Shown: positions 1-9,181 of the stretch, one piece after another
Layout: each line of letters opens with the position of its first letter
Numbering within the stretch: the first letter of the stretch is position 1
Assembly (NCBI GenBank): GCA_020444275.1
Contig: JAHLLG010000001.1
Coordinates: 647,773 to 711,772 of the forward strand
Source: Bacteroidota bacterium
GTDB taxonomy: Bacteria; Bacteroidota; Bacteroidia; Bacteroidales; UBA12077
Reading direction: 5' to 3'
DNA: 64,000 nt
Position numbers and translations under genes: made by a program
Notes under the pieces: model-generated
The model's database searches: none
Told to the model about the DNA's origin: nothing
Seen by the model: only the letters and a program-made list of their open reading frames with translations

Positions 1-2
1 TT

Positions 3-353
3 GATGAATCAAAGGGAGTTTTGGAAGATCGTACTGGAGATTTGGATACGAAGAAAGCAGAGTTGAATTCAATTACATCGGAAACACAAAAGGAAGAGGA
101 AGACCTTGAGAAGAAATCACTTCAAATACAGGAAATTATTGAAGATCGATTACGTAACGCATATAAAAAGATTAGAGGAAATGCACGCAATGGTTTAGCT
201 GTTGTGCCTGTTCAGCGTGATGCTTGTGGTGGTTGTTTTAACAAAATTCCTCCGCAACGTCAGTTAGATGTTCGTTCAAGAAAGAAAATTATTGTTTGCG
301 AATATTGCGGACGTATTCTTGTTGATCCGGATATGGAAGAAGAGTTTAAATAG
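3..353 (+). CDS. C4-type zinc-ribbon coiled-coil protein, 5' end missing
   Basis: The reading frame is open to the left edge, so the true start lies outside the window and about 117 C-terminal codons are visible. The first part is a charged helix typical of a coiled coil. It is followed by a C4 zinc ribbon: CGGC near the middle and CEYCGR near the end, about 30 residues apart. This is the layout of the COG1579 (DUF164, zf-RING_7) family, whose members have a long N-terminal coiled coil and a C-terminal zinc ribbon and are thought to bind nucleic acid or ribosomes. The Bacteroidota role is not firmly established. The gene ends at a strong hairpin shared with the convergent gene downstream. Confidence 0.85.
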   Translation, partial: DESKGVLEDRTGDLDTKKAELNSITSETQKEEEDLEKKSLQIQEIIEDRLRNAYKKIRGNARNGLAVVPVQRDACGGCFNKIPPQRQLDVRSRKKIIVCEYCGRILVDPDMEEEFK

Positions 354-366
354 ATTATAATTTAAT

Positions 367-409
367 AAAAACATGAAGGCTGATCAATTTGATCAGCCTT
401 CATGTTTTT
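367..409. terminator. Bidirectional intrinsic terminator
   Basis: A near-perfect inverted repeat of about 20 bp per arm (367-387 and 389-409) is flanked by A5 on the left and T5 on the right. It lies between two convergent genes and overlaps the stop codon of the minus-strand gene by 2 bases. It can therefore serve as a rho-independent terminator for both strands. Confidence 0.9.
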
Positions 410-1280
410 AATACCACCTTAGTTCTTTCCAATATTCCTTTGGAGGAATAATTCTGGTGATTCTATTGGTTGAATAAGCAAGGAAAAATCCTAGCGGGTC
501 ATCATTATTATTGTCATTTTCAGTTAGTTCATAAATGTTCCCGTTCGGATTAGCCGGAGGTCCGCCAAATGGTCCCATGTTCCAATCAGTAACAGTTAAC
601 AATTGCGAAACGTAGTTATAATACTCCTCAGTAATCGATAAGGTTTCCAGGGTAATTGTATCGCCAACGTGTGCATTCCTAATCCAGCCTACCTCTACAT
701 CATTCATGTAATAACCATTAACAAACTGGTCATCAGAAAAGTAAACTTCATTAATAGTATCCGTATCCAACACATTATTAATATAAATATTCCACATGTA
801 GTAATTGTCGGTTGTTTCTGGTTCCTGTGCATTTAACAGAACATAAGCAGAGCTGTCTACAATATCGTAATCACTAAAATCATAAAAGCCGAAATTAATA
901 GAATCTGCTTCTGGGCAAGGATTCAAACGGCAACTTGCTTCATAGGTCTTTCCTTCAGTAATAATGGTTAGGGTGTATGTTTTACCTCTTTCACCTGCAA
1001 TAATATCTGTTTCATATAAACCGTCTGATATTTCAGTTAAGGTGTAAACCATTTCTCCATCAGAAATAGTAACCTCTGCTCCGGTTACTTTTGGTGCAGG
1101 TTGATTCGAGAAATAATCGGCACTTTTTGTTAATGAAACCTGGTGATTTTTAAGTTCATCAGTTATTGATCCTTGCACAACTAAACGTTCATAACTACCT
1201 TCAAGAGTTGTTTCATAAGGTTCGGTGCAAGCACTTGCAATTAGCAATAAACCTATAATTATGTATGTAATTTTTTTCAT
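408..1280 (-). CDS. DUF4249 family outer-membrane-associated lipoprotein
   Basis: The 290-residue product has a lipoprotein signal with lipobox LIASAC, then a beta-rich N-terminal region with the family-typical 'RLVVQGSITDE' segment. This places it in the DUF4249 family, which is largely confined to Bacteroidota. No enzymatic motif is visible. It follows the TonB-dependent receptor gene by 12 bases on the same strand. DUF4249 proteins are commonly encoded next to such receptors, so a surface-exposed partner or lid role is inferred; the substrate is unknown. The gene ends inside the bidirectional terminator. Confidence 0.88.
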   Translation of the reverse strand: MKKITYIIIGLLLIASACTEPYETTLEGSYERLVVQGSITDELKNHQVSLTKSADYFSNQPAPKVTGAEVTISDGEMVYTLTEISDGLYETDIIAGERGKTYTLTIITEGKTYEASCRLNPCPEADSINFGFYDFSDYDIVDSSAYVLLNAQEPETTDNYYMWNIYINNVLDTDTINEVYFSDDQFVNGYYMNDVEVGWIRNAHVGDTITLETLSITEEYYNYVSQLLTVTDWNMGPFGGPPANPNGNIYELTENDNNNDDPLGFFLAYSTNRITRIIPPKEYWKELRWY

Positions 1281-1292
1281 GATTCGGGTATT

Positions 1293-3614
1293 TTAAAAAT
1301 GAAAATTCCAGGTTAATGAAGGTATAATTGGAAAAACATAAACCATTTCAGCCACTGTACTGTTCGGATTGTCTTCATCTTCACTAAAATTAATCATCCA
1401 TGCATTATGACGATTGTATACATTGTATACTGATAAATTCAGATCACTCTTTAAGCGTTTATTTGGTTTTTCTTTACTTTTTAGCGTTATGGAAATATCC
1501 ATTCGATGATACGCTGGCATTCGATAACCATTTCGTTCAGAATATATTGGCACAATCATGTTACCTTGTTCATATCTTCCGGTTGGAAAAGTTACCGGAG
1601 TTCCCGATGCATAAACCCATGTGGCAGATACATTCCATCGATTTGATAAATCATAACTTCCAACAATTGAAATGTTATGCGGACGATCATATGATGATGA
1701 ATAAACCTTGCCCTCATTAATCTCAAGGATCTTTCGTTCAGCTTTTGATAAGGTATAGCTTATCCAGCCGGTAAAATTCCCCTGCTGTTTCCTGATAAAA
1801 AATTCAGCTCCATACGACCATGCACTGCCAAAACGAAACTCACCCTCATATTGATCATTTAACATCAGGTTAGCAAAGTCTTTAAAATCGATCTGATTTT
1901 GCATGTCTTTGTAGTATATCTCAACGGACGTTTCAACTGCATTATCCCAAAGATTTCTAAAATAACCCAATGCAACTTGATCTGCCAGCTGAGGTTGAAT
2001 GTTAGGCGAAGATGGCACCCACACATCTAATGGTGATCCCGCTGTGCTGTTCGATGCAAGATGCATATATTGAATAGTTCTTGAATAACTTGCTTTAATA
2101 GAATTTTTCTGGTTAAACGTATAATTTAAACTTAGCCTGGGTTCCAGTCCCGAGAAAGTATTGAATATTTCCCATCGGTCATAAACGGTTGAGTCTAACG
2201 GTTCATAATTTTCATCAAAATTATAAGAAGTAGCATTACCCATACTCTGAAACATTGATCCTCTTAAACCATAATTTAATGTCAATTTATCTAATAGTTT
2301 ATGCTCGTTGCTTAAGTATAAACCATATTCAAGAGCGTATGATTCGGGTACTGATATGGAAATGTCTGATATTGAATTTGTACTACTTGCCGTACCAGGA
2401 ATAAAATGATGATGGATTACTTCTAATCCAAATTTCACAGTGTTTCTGGGATTTGGAAAGTAATTTAAATCAGCTTTGAACTTAAAATCTTCGAGGTTCG
2501 ATATCCATTTAAAACCCAACGACTCGTTTCCACTTTCCATTTTATAGTCATACTTGCTATAGATCAATGAGAAGTTTGAGAAAAGTTTATCACTAAATAG
2601 GTGATTCCATCGAGTTGTAAGTGTATAATTTCCCCAGTCGAAACTATACATTTCTCCAAATTTCAGTACATCACGGCCAAAATATCCAGATACGAATATT
2701 CTGTTGTTATCATTAATCTTATAATTTGTTTTAAGATTAAGATCATAAAAATAGAGTTGAGTTGATTTTAATGCATCATCACTAGATAATAGTAGGAAAA
2801 TATCAGCATACGTTCTTCGTCCGGCCACCAACACCGACCACTTATCTTCAATTATTGGTCCTTCAAGCGTTAATCTCGATGAAATAGTACCAATACCTCC
2901 TGTAGCTTCAAATTTCTTCTGGTTTCCTTCTTTCATTCTAATATCTAAAAGAGAAGAGAGTCGTCCTCCATACTGGGCAGGAATGTCGCCTTTATAAATT
3001 TTTAAATCTTTCACAGCATCGTTGTTAAAAACCGAGAAGAAGCCCATTAAATGCGAAGCATTGTAAACAGTTGCTTCGTCGAACAGTATTAGGTTTTGAT
3101 CGGGACTTCCACCTCGTACATTGAAGCCTGAAAATCCTTCTCCTGTTGCCTGGATTCCTGGTAGTAGTTGCAGTGCTTTAATTACATCAACTTCACCCAT
3201 TAATGCCGGGATTTTTTTGATCTCTTTTGCTTGCAACTTTACCGTGCTCATTTCAGTTTTTACAACATTCTCATTTTTCCTTTTTGCTGTAACGATAACC
3301 TCTTCGATGTTTTTGGTTTTTTCCTGAAGGACAACATTCAGATGTTGATCTTTGGTAAGATCTATTTGTTTCGAGTTAGTCTCATAACCCATGTAAGAAT
3401 AGTCAACTTGATAGTTTCCCTCTTTTAAAGTTAGTGAGTAAAAACCATACACATTAGTTACTGTTCCCGTTTTGAGCTCCTTAACATAAATTGTTGCTCC
3501 GATAAGATCTTCTCCTGCTTCATCTTTTACATGCCCACTTATGGTATATTTATTTTCGGCATATGTTTGGAAGGATAGAAACGAAAGAATTATAAGTACT
3601 ACTAAGTTTTTCAT
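1293..3614 (-). CDS. TonB-dependent receptor with carboxypeptidase-like N-terminal domain
   Basis: This 773-residue outer-membrane protein starts with a signal peptide ending near TYAE. A carboxypeptidase-regulatory-like beta-sandwich follows (about residues 22-110, including 'GEDLIGATIYVKELKTGT'). Next come a plug domain (about 115-225, with 'GFNVRGGSPDQNLILFDEA') and a 22-strand-type barrel to the C-terminal 'LTWNFHF', whose terminal Phe fits BAM recognition. It is transcribed ahead of the DUF4249 lipoprotein gene. Unlike SusC proteins it is short and has no SusD neighbour. The substrate cannot be read from sequence; DUF4249-paired receptors are usually not assigned to glycans. Confidence 0.92.
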   Translation of the reverse strand: MKNLVVLIILSFLSFQTYAENKYTISGHVKDEAGEDLIGATIYVKELKTGTVTNVYGFYSLTLKEGNYQVDYSYMGYETNSKQIDLTKDQHLNVVLQEKTKNIEEVIVTAKRKNENVVKTEMSTVKLQAKEIKKIPALMGEVDVIKALQLLPGIQATGEGFSGFNVRGGSPDQNLILFDEATVYNASHLMGFFSVFNNDAVKDLKIYKGDIPAQYGGRLSSLLDIRMKEGNQKKFEATGGIGTISSRLTLEGPIIEDKWSVLVAGRRTYADIFLLLSSDDALKSTQLYFYDLNLKTNYKINDNNRIFVSGYFGRDVLKFGEMYSFDWGNYTLTTRWNHLFSDKLFSNFSLIYSKYDYKMESGNESLGFKWISNLEDFKFKADLNYFPNPRNTVKFGLEVIHHHFIPGTASSTNSISDISISVPESYALEYGLYLSNEHKLLDKLTLNYGLRGSMFQSMGNATSYNFDENYEPLDSTVYDRWEIFNTFSGLEPRLSLNYTFNQKNSIKASYSRTIQYMHLASNSTAGSPLDVWVPSSPNIQPQLADQVALGYFRNLWDNAVETSVEIYYKDMQNQIDFKDFANLMLNDQYEGEFRFGSAWSYGAEFFIRKQQGNFTGWISYTLSKAERKILEINEGKVYSSSYDRPHNISIVGSYDLSNRWNVSATWVYASGTPVTFPTGRYEQGNMIVPIYSERNGYRMPAYHRMDISITLKSKEKPNKRLKSDLNLSVYNVYNRHNAWMINFSEDEDNPNSTVAEMVYVFPIIPSLTWNFHF

Positions 3615-3678
3615 ATGTTCGGTAAAAAAAAATTAATCAAAAATATTCTGTTTTGATATCAATATTAATGCCAGAAGA

Positions 3679-5304
3679 TTATGGCTTTCTTAACTTAATA
3701 CTATTTTTTATTGATTTAGACATTAAATTATGCACAAAAGTGTAAAGAAACATAAAAATAGCAAGAAATCCAGATATGCGTCCTATGTAATCACCATATC
3801 GCACATAAAAAGTTTGATGATGATTTAGTTTTAAAGAATCCTGCATGGCATCTTCTATCCATCCTTTTGTTTGCTTTACAATTTCGCCACGTTGATTTAT
3901 AAATGCCGATATTCCTGTATTAGCGCAGCGTGCAATACTTCTTCTGGTTTCAATAGCTCTAATCTGCGACAAACGTAAATGTTGTTTGTATCCGGGAGAT
4001 TCCCCCCACCATCCATCATTGGTTAATATAAAAATCAGATTAGCACCTTGTTTAATATAATCGCTAACATGTTCGCCAAAGGCAGATTCATAGCAAATTA
4101 CGGGGGCAATAGAAATACTTTTTTTTGTATGATTAAATACACCTCGTTCTTTTTGATTACAAATGCTTCCTGTTACACCTCCAAAATCAAAAAAGATATT
4201 TTCAAGAAAACCAAAGAATTGAAGGAAAGGCATGGTTTCCACTCCTGAAACTAATTTTGATTTATAATAAATGGGAATCCGACTTGTTGTATCAATTTGC
4301 AATGCTGCATTATATGCGTTATAATAATAATTATCTTCACTGTTGTATTTTGAACACGGCGATAGTTGATTTTCTGCAATCTTTTTTAACGTGTTTGCAC
4401 CAATTATGAAAGTAAGGTTGTGATGGTTATGAATAAACTTTTTAATTTGCAGAATAGATGAATCTGTATCTAAATTACTTTCCCATATTGGATTACTAAT
4501 AGAAGTTTCGGGAGCGATAACATACTCAGTTTGTTCATTAACAATACTATCCGATAAATGAAGGATTCGCTCCAATTGCAGGTCTTGGGGCAAATCATAC
4601 TTATCGTGGTAAGGATCGAAATTTGGTTGCACAATAGCTATTGTTACATTTTCGCCTGTTTCCTGGCGTGTTTTAAATATATTCCTTGAGATTAAAATAG
4701 GAATAACAAAAAATAAAATAAATATAAAAAGGTTTGATGTTAACACCTTAATATTTTTATACTGAAAGTACAGTTTTATAGCTTTAAAAAACGTGATATT
4801 TAAAATTATTATCCATAAAGATCCACCAAGTGTTCCCGTATATTCGTACCACTGAATTAGTTTAACATTACCCGAAAATGCATTTCCCAGATTTAACCAG
4901 GGCCAGGTTAAATGTACGTGCAAAAACGTATACTCAAAGCTTAGCCAGTAAACGATTAAAGATAAGTAACCAATTTTATTTCCAAAGCTCCTTTTTGTTA
5001 TATGAAAAAGGCCAAAAATTATGGCCATCGCCAGTGTGTTAGAACAAATAACAATGCTGGCTGCCACTATATTTGAGTTTTTTAGCCAGTATGTGGCAAT
5101 GATATTCCAAATAAAAAAAGTTAGAACTGTATATCCATAAAGCGAGTTGTTATCCGAAGATTTTATTTTAAAAAAGTTATCTTCAATAATTAGCAGAGGT
5201 ACAAGTGCTATAGAAGCTATGAGTCCTGAAAAGTTGTCATGCCAAGGCAAAGCAAGCAAAATGCCACTTAGTAGTGCAAAAATAAGAAGTGTATATTTTT
5301 TCAT
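3679..5304 (-). CDS. lnt: Apolipoprotein N-acyltransferase
   Basis: This enzyme N-acylates the N-terminal Cys of mature lipoproteins, the last step of lipoprotein maturation, in the inner membrane. The 541-residue protein has several N-terminal membrane helices (about residues 1-205), a periplasmic nitrilase (CN_hydrolase) domain (about 220-490) and a last helix near 515-530. The nitrilase triad is visible: Glu266 in 'VIAPETS', Lys348/350 in 'IYYKSKLVSG' and Cys404 in 'APVICYESAFG'. 'NDGWWGESPGYKQH' is also typical of Lnt. Its start codon overlaps the stop of the upstream transporter gene in an ATGA overlap, indicating translational coupling. Confidence 0.95.
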   Translation of the reverse strand: MKKYTLLIFALLSGILLALPWHDNFSGLIASIALVPLLIIEDNFFKIKSSDNNSLYGYTVLTFFIWNIIATYWLKNSNIVAASIVICSNTLAMAIIFGLFHITKRSFGNKIGYLSLIVYWLSFEYTFLHVHLTWPWLNLGNAFSGNVKLIQWYEYTGTLGGSLWIIILNITFFKAIKLYFQYKNIKVLTSNLFIFILFFVIPILISRNIFKTRQETGENVTIAIVQPNFDPYHDKYDLPQDLQLERILHLSDSIVNEQTEYVIAPETSISNPIWESNLDTDSSILQIKKFIHNHHNLTFIIGANTLKKIAENQLSPCSKYNSEDNYYYNAYNAALQIDTTSRIPIYYKSKLVSGVETMPFLQFFGFLENIFFDFGGVTGSICNQKERGVFNHTKKSISIAPVICYESAFGEHVSDYIKQGANLIFILTNDGWWGESPGYKQHLRLSQIRAIETRRSIARCANTGISAFINQRGEIVKQTKGWIEDAMQDSLKLNHHQTFYVRYGDYIGRISGFLAIFMFLYTFVHNLMSKSIKNSIKLRKP

Positions 5305-6197
5305 TCTTTGTTCCGTTTATTAACTAAATAAACGCCAACAAGTATTAAACTTATCCATAAAAACTGAACTGCAGTTAAAGTTTCTCCATCAAATAAACCC
5401 CACATTATGGCAAAAACAGGAATCAGGTAGGTTACCGAAGCACCAAAAAGTGCCGATGTATTTTGAATTAGGGTATTGAATATAACTAAAGCCAATACGG
5501 TACCTATTACTGCTAATATGGTTATGTAAAACAAATTCAACCCGTAATCAGGTGTTGATAAGGCAAATGAAAAATCAGTAAAGAGAAGATAAACTCCGGC
5601 AAACGGACCTGCAAACATAAAGGCCAATGAAGTAAGTTCTAATCCGTTGAGGTTTTTTATCTTATATTTAACCTGATTAACATTAATACCATAACAAATG
5701 GTGGCAAGTATCACATAAAAACCATAATAGTTTACATTACCTAATAAACTATCTCCATTTGCTGTATAAATGATCAGTCCTGTTGCACCTACTAAGCCTA
5801 AGAAAACACCAATCGTATTGATAAGTTTTGCTGTGCTTTTATAAAATACTAATCCAATTATAAGCGTAAACAACGGAGTTATGGAGTTAAGAACTCCAGC
5901 TAAAGAACTATCTATTTGAGTTTGTGCTTTGGTAAATAAAAATGCAGGAAAAACAGAGCCTACGAATCCAACTATTAGTAACGATTTTATATTTTCTTTA
6001 CTTATCTTTTTATAATATTTTATGCCAAACGGTATAAATGCAATAAATGAGATAAAAATACGAAAGGCTGCAACCTGATCGTGAGAATAAGAGCGCAACC
6101 CTTTTTTCATTAAAATAAAACTACTTCCCCAAATAAATGATAAAAAAATGAGGGTTAACCATTGCCAAACTTTATTTTTAAAATCTATTTTTAACAT
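5301..6197 (-). CDS. EamA/DMT family transporter
   Basis: This inner-membrane protein of about 298 residues has ten predicted hydrophobic segments and two EamA repeats. The first includes 'FIWGSSFILMKKGL' near the N-terminus, and the second begins about halfway. This is the drug/metabolite transporter fold (RhaT/RarD/YdcZ relatives); the substrate is unpredictable. I place the start at the ATG at 6197. A TTG four codons upstream in the same frame is possible but less likely. It is the first gene of a two-gene unit with lnt. Confidence 0.9.
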   Translation of the reverse strand: MLKIDFKNKVWQWLTLIFLSFIWGSSFILMKKGLRSYSHDQVAAFRIFISFIAFIPFGIKYYKKISKENIKSLLIVGFVGSVFPAFLFTKAQTQIDSSLAGVLNSITPLFTLIIGLVFYKSTAKLINTIGVFLGLVGATGLIIYTANGDSLLGNVNYYGFYVILATICYGINVNQVKYKIKNLNGLELTSLAFMFAGPFAGVYLLFTDFSFALSTPDYGLNLFYITILAVIGTVLALVIFNTLIQNTSALFGASVTYLIPVFAIMWGLFDGETLTAVQFLWISLILVGVYLVNKRNKE

Positions 6198-6302
6198 ACT
6201 TATATTCAATTAAGGCGATAAAGATAAGATATAAATTAACAAATGAACGGGCGTGTTGTTTTATCTTTTTGTAAATAGAGTGGGATTCTATATCAAAAAA
6301 AT

Positions 6303-6310
6303 TAATTTTG
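6303..6310 (+). promoter_or_regulatory. Probable -7 box (Bacteroidota type) for the aldehyde dehydrogenase gene
   Basis: TAATTTTG matches the Bacteroidota sigma-ABfr -7 consensus TAnnTTTG and sits 26 bases before the start codon. It lies in the 138-base divergent gap between the EamA and dehydrogenase genes. No convincing -33 TTTG is seen at the standard distance, so confidence is moderate. Confidence 0.45.
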
Positions 6311-6335
6311 TGCTTATTAACAAAAGTGTAAACCG

Positions 6336-7760
6336 ATGAGTGAGTATAAATTATATATAGGTGGAGAGTTTTTAGCTACGAATCAAAAGTTGGTGGTTAA
6401 TAACCCTTACGATGATAGTGTTGTAGGCGAAACTTTTCTTGCCGGAAGTGCAGATTTGGAAAAGGCCATTAATAAAGCATTAAGTGTTAAAGAAAAGATG
6501 CGAAAGCTACCTTCACATAAGAAGTATGAAATTTTATCGGAAATTGCACATAAGATCGAACTTAAAAAAGAGGAGTTAGCTTTAATTTTGGCAAAAGAGG
6601 CAGGAAAACCTTTAAAATATGCTTTAGGTGAAATCAGCAGAGCCATACAGGTTTTTACTGTTGCTGCAGAAGAATCGAAACGATTGCCTAAGGAATATTT
6701 TTCAATAGACTGGACACCTGCCGGTGAAGGGAAAGAAGGACTGGTTAAATATTTCCCCGTAGGATTAATAGCTGGTATTGCTCCGTTTAATTTTCCGTTA
6801 AACTTAGCAGTTCATAAAATTGCTCCGGCAATTGCTTCGGGGAACCCGATTATCTTAAAACCAGCGCGATCAACTCCGCTTTCTGTATTAGAGTTGGCAA
6901 AAATTATCGATGAAACTGAGCTGCCCAAAGGTGCTTTTTCGGTTCTTCCGATGGACAGAGAGGCAGGAAATCAGTTGGTTACTGATGAGCGCTTTAATAT
7001 GCTATCGTTTACAGGTAGTCCGGCAGTAGGGTGGAAAATGAAAGCCAATGCTGGTAAGAAAAAGGTGGCCTTAGAATTGGGTGGAAACGCAGGTGTAATA
7101 GTATCAGAGAATGCAAATGTTGATTTAGCAGTTAATAAATGCCTTGTGGGTGGATTTGCATATTCAGGACAGGTATGCATTCATGTACAGCGAATATATG
7201 TTCATGAAAATATCTTTGATGATTTTGTTCAGAAATTCATTAAGAAAACAGAAAAATTAACGTTTGGAGCTCCTGACGATTCTTCGGCCGATATTTCTGT
7301 AATGATCGATAAAGATAATGCAAAGCGAGTTGAAGATTGGGTAAATGAGGCTGTTGCTGATGGTGCAAAAGTGCTTTATGGAGGGAAAAGAAAAGATACC
7401 TACTACGAACCAACAATTCTTACCAATACGAAGAAACAAATGAAGGTTTGTGCGTTGGAAATATTTGGTCCGGTAGTTACTATCGAAAAGTATGCTAACT
7501 TTAGCAATGCCATAAGTGAGGTTAATGATTCTGAATATGGGCTTCAGGCAGGAGTTTTTACCAATGCTATTGATGAAATGAACGAAGCTTTTAATGAGCT
7601 TGAAGTAGGTGGTGTTATTATTAACGATGTTCCTACATTCAGGGTAGATCATATGCCTTACGGAGGAGTTAAGAATTCGGGTTTTGGCAGAGAGGGTGTA
7701 AAATACTCCATATTCGAAATGCTTGAACCAAGATTGTTAGTAAAAAATAATGATTATTAA
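6336..7760 (+). CDS. NAD(P)-dependent aldehyde dehydrogenase
   Basis: This 474-residue member of the aldehyde dehydrogenase superfamily oxidises an aldehyde to the acid. Recognisable parts are the Rossmann segment 'IAGIAPFNFPLNLAVHKIAP' (about 145-165), the general base Glu247 in 'VALELGGN', the nucleophile Cys281 in 'YSGQVCIHVQ' and the 'EIFGPVV' motif. The closest groups by general pattern are lactaldehyde/glyceraldehyde-3-phosphate (non-phosphorylating) type enzymes, but I cannot fix the substrate. It is followed 20 bases later by a LysE-type exporter in the same direction. A cytoplasmic detoxifying or carbon-catabolic role is plausible. Confidence 0.9.
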   Translation: MSEYKLYIGGEFLATNQKLVVNNPYDDSVVGETFLAGSADLEKAINKALSVKEKMRKLPSHKKYEILSEIAHKIELKKEELALILAKEAGKPLKYALGEISRAIQVFTVAAEESKRLPKEYFSIDWTPAGEGKEGLVKYFPVGLIAGIAPFNFPLNLAVHKIAPAIASGNPIILKPARSTPLSVLELAKIIDETELPKGAFSVLPMDREAGNQLVTDERFNMLSFTGSPAVGWKMKANAGKKKVALELGGNAGVIVSENANVDLAVNKCLVGGFAYSGQVCIHVQRIYVHENIFDDFVQKFIKKTEKLTFGAPDDSSADISVMIDKDNAKRVEDWVNEAVADGAKVLYGGKRKDTYYEPTILTNTKKQMKVCALEIFGPVVTIEKYANFSNAISEVNDSEYGLQAGVFTNAIDEMNEAFNELEVGGVIINDVPTFRVDHMPYGGVKNSGFGREGVKYSIFEMLEPRLLVKNNDY

Positions 7761-7780
7761 TATATAGTAAAGGTTTTACT

Positions 7781-8407
7781 GTGGGACTGGAATTTTTATT
7801 AAAAGGACTTATTGTTGGATTTTTGGCATCGATTCCTCTCGGACCTGTTGGTGTTTTATGCATTCAAAGGACGATAAATAAAGGAAGAGTATCGGGATTG
7901 ATTTCCGGTATGGGAGCTTCTACCGTGGATTCCTTTTTTGCTTTGGTTGCAGCATTAGGATTAACTTACATTATTAACTTTATCGAAGAACAGCATTTTT
8001 ATATACAACTAATTGGAGGTGGAGTTCTGGTTTTTTTAGGAGCCAAAATTTTTAATACCAATCCGGTTAAACAAATCCGACGCCATCGCAGAAAAAAAAA
8101 TAAACTAATTGAAGACTATTTTTCTGTTTTATTTCTTACCATATCTAATCCTTTGGCAGTATTTTTATTTGTGGCAGCATTTGCCGGTATTGGATTAGTA
8201 ACCGCAAAAGACAGCTCACTAAAATCTTCGCTTATTATTGCAGGAGTTTTTGCCGGGGCGACACTTTGGTGGGTTTTGTTAACGTTTCTTGTAGATCTTT
8301 TTAGGAAACGCTTCCGTTTAAAACAATTGTGGTGGATTAACAAAATTGCCGGAATTATTATTTTAATTTTTGGAGTTGCTGCAATATTATCAGTTTTTAT
8401 TAGATAA
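7781..8407 (+). CDS. LysE family amino-acid/metabolite exporter
   Basis: This 208-residue inner-membrane protein has five to six hydrophobic segments. Its N-terminus, 'GFLASIPLGPVGVLC', matches the first helix of LysE/RhtB exporters. A basic loop ('RRHRRKKNK') separates the two halves. The start chosen is the GTG at 7781; there is no in-frame ATG nearby that preserves helix 1. It lies 20 bases after the aldehyde dehydrogenase gene, so the two may be co-transcribed. Substrate unknown. Confidence 0.85.
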   Translation: MGLEFLLKGLIVGFLASIPLGPVGVLCIQRTINKGRVSGLISGMGASTVDSFFALVAALGLTYIINFIEEQHFYIQLIGGGVLVFLGAKIFNTNPVKQIRRHRRKKNKLIEDYFSVLFLTISNPLAVFLFVAAFAGIGLVTAKDSSLKSSLIIAGVFAGATLWWVLLTFLVDLFRKRFRLKQLWWINKIAGIIILIFGVAAILSVFIR

Positions 8408-8474
8408 AAACTGAAATAACTATTGACTTATTTTTTTATTACTAAAATATATCGAATCTAAAAAACCATCTGAA

Positions 8475-9077
8475 ATGGATATAAAATCAGCTGAATTTGT
8501 TTCAAGTTATACCAACTATAAAGATTGCCCAAATACTGATACTCCAGAATATGCTTTTGTTGGCAGGTCCAATGTTGGAAAATCTTCATTAATAAATATG
8601 TTAATGGAGAGAAAAAAGCTGGCTAAAACATCTCAAAGTCCGGGGAAAACACAATTGATTAATCAGTTTAGCATAAATAACGACTGGTTTTTGGTAGACC
8701 TGCCTGGATATGGATTTGCCAAAGTTGCTAAATCAATACGAAAAGATTTTAATACCCTAATCAAAGATTATGCAATGTACCGAGAGAATCTAATGTGCTT
8801 GTTTGTATTGTTAGATTCCAGACATGAACCTCAAAAAAACGATTTGGCTTTTATGAGATGGCTGGGTGAAAACCAAATTCCTTTTGCAATGGTTTTTACA
8901 AAAGTTGATAAGCTATCCAGTTCAGCACTGAATAAGAATTTAAAACATTATAAGAATGAAATGCTGAAACACTGGGAAGCATTACCGGATGTTTTTATAA
9001 CATCTTCGGAAAACCGAATAGGTCGTGCAGATATTTTAGACTTTATTGAGAACATAAATAAATCTGTAAAAAAATAG
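8475..9077 (+). CDS. engB: Ribosome-biogenesis GTPase EngB/YsxC
   Basis: This 200-residue TRAFAC-class GTPase is required for assembly of the large ribosomal subunit. Visible motifs are G1 'GRSNVGKSSL' (about 29-38), G3 'DLPGYGFAK' (about 75-83) and G4 'TKVDK' (about 140-144). The length matches the family. It stands just upstream of prs, which has its own promoter box. Confidence 0.96.
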   Translation: MDIKSAEFVSSYTNYKDCPNTDTPEYAFVGRSNVGKSSLINMLMERKKLAKTSQSPGKTQLINQFSINNDWFLVDLPGYGFAKVAKSIRKDFNTLIKDYAMYRENLMCLFVLLDSRHEPQKNDLAFMRWLGENQIPFAMVFTKVDKLSSSALNKNLKHYKNEMLKHWEALPDVFITSSENRIGRADILDFIENINKSVKK

Positions 9078-9130
9078 ATTCTGCACTTTAAATTTCTACA
9101 TAAACACGGTGTAAAATAGAATGATATTTT

Positions 9131-9138
9131 TAAATTTG
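9131..9138 (+). promoter_or_regulatory. Probable -7 box for prs
   Basis: TAAATTTG is an exact TAnnTTTG match, 43 bases before the prs start codon and within the 104-base gap after engB. It implies transcription starting near 9145 and separate expression of prs. Confidence 0.6.
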
Positions 9139-9181
9139 CACATCCAAAAGTAAAATATTAATATATTGAAAATTAGTAACA

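Noticed and set aside
1400-1720. 106-codon plus-strand frame inside the first TonB receptor
   Set aside because: It is antisense to a well-supported receptor gene, has no family motifs and no start context, so it is a chance frame.
7257-7652. 131-codon minus-strand frame inside the aldehyde dehydrogenase gene
   Set aside because: The dehydrogenase is supported by all catalytic motifs; the antisense frame has none.
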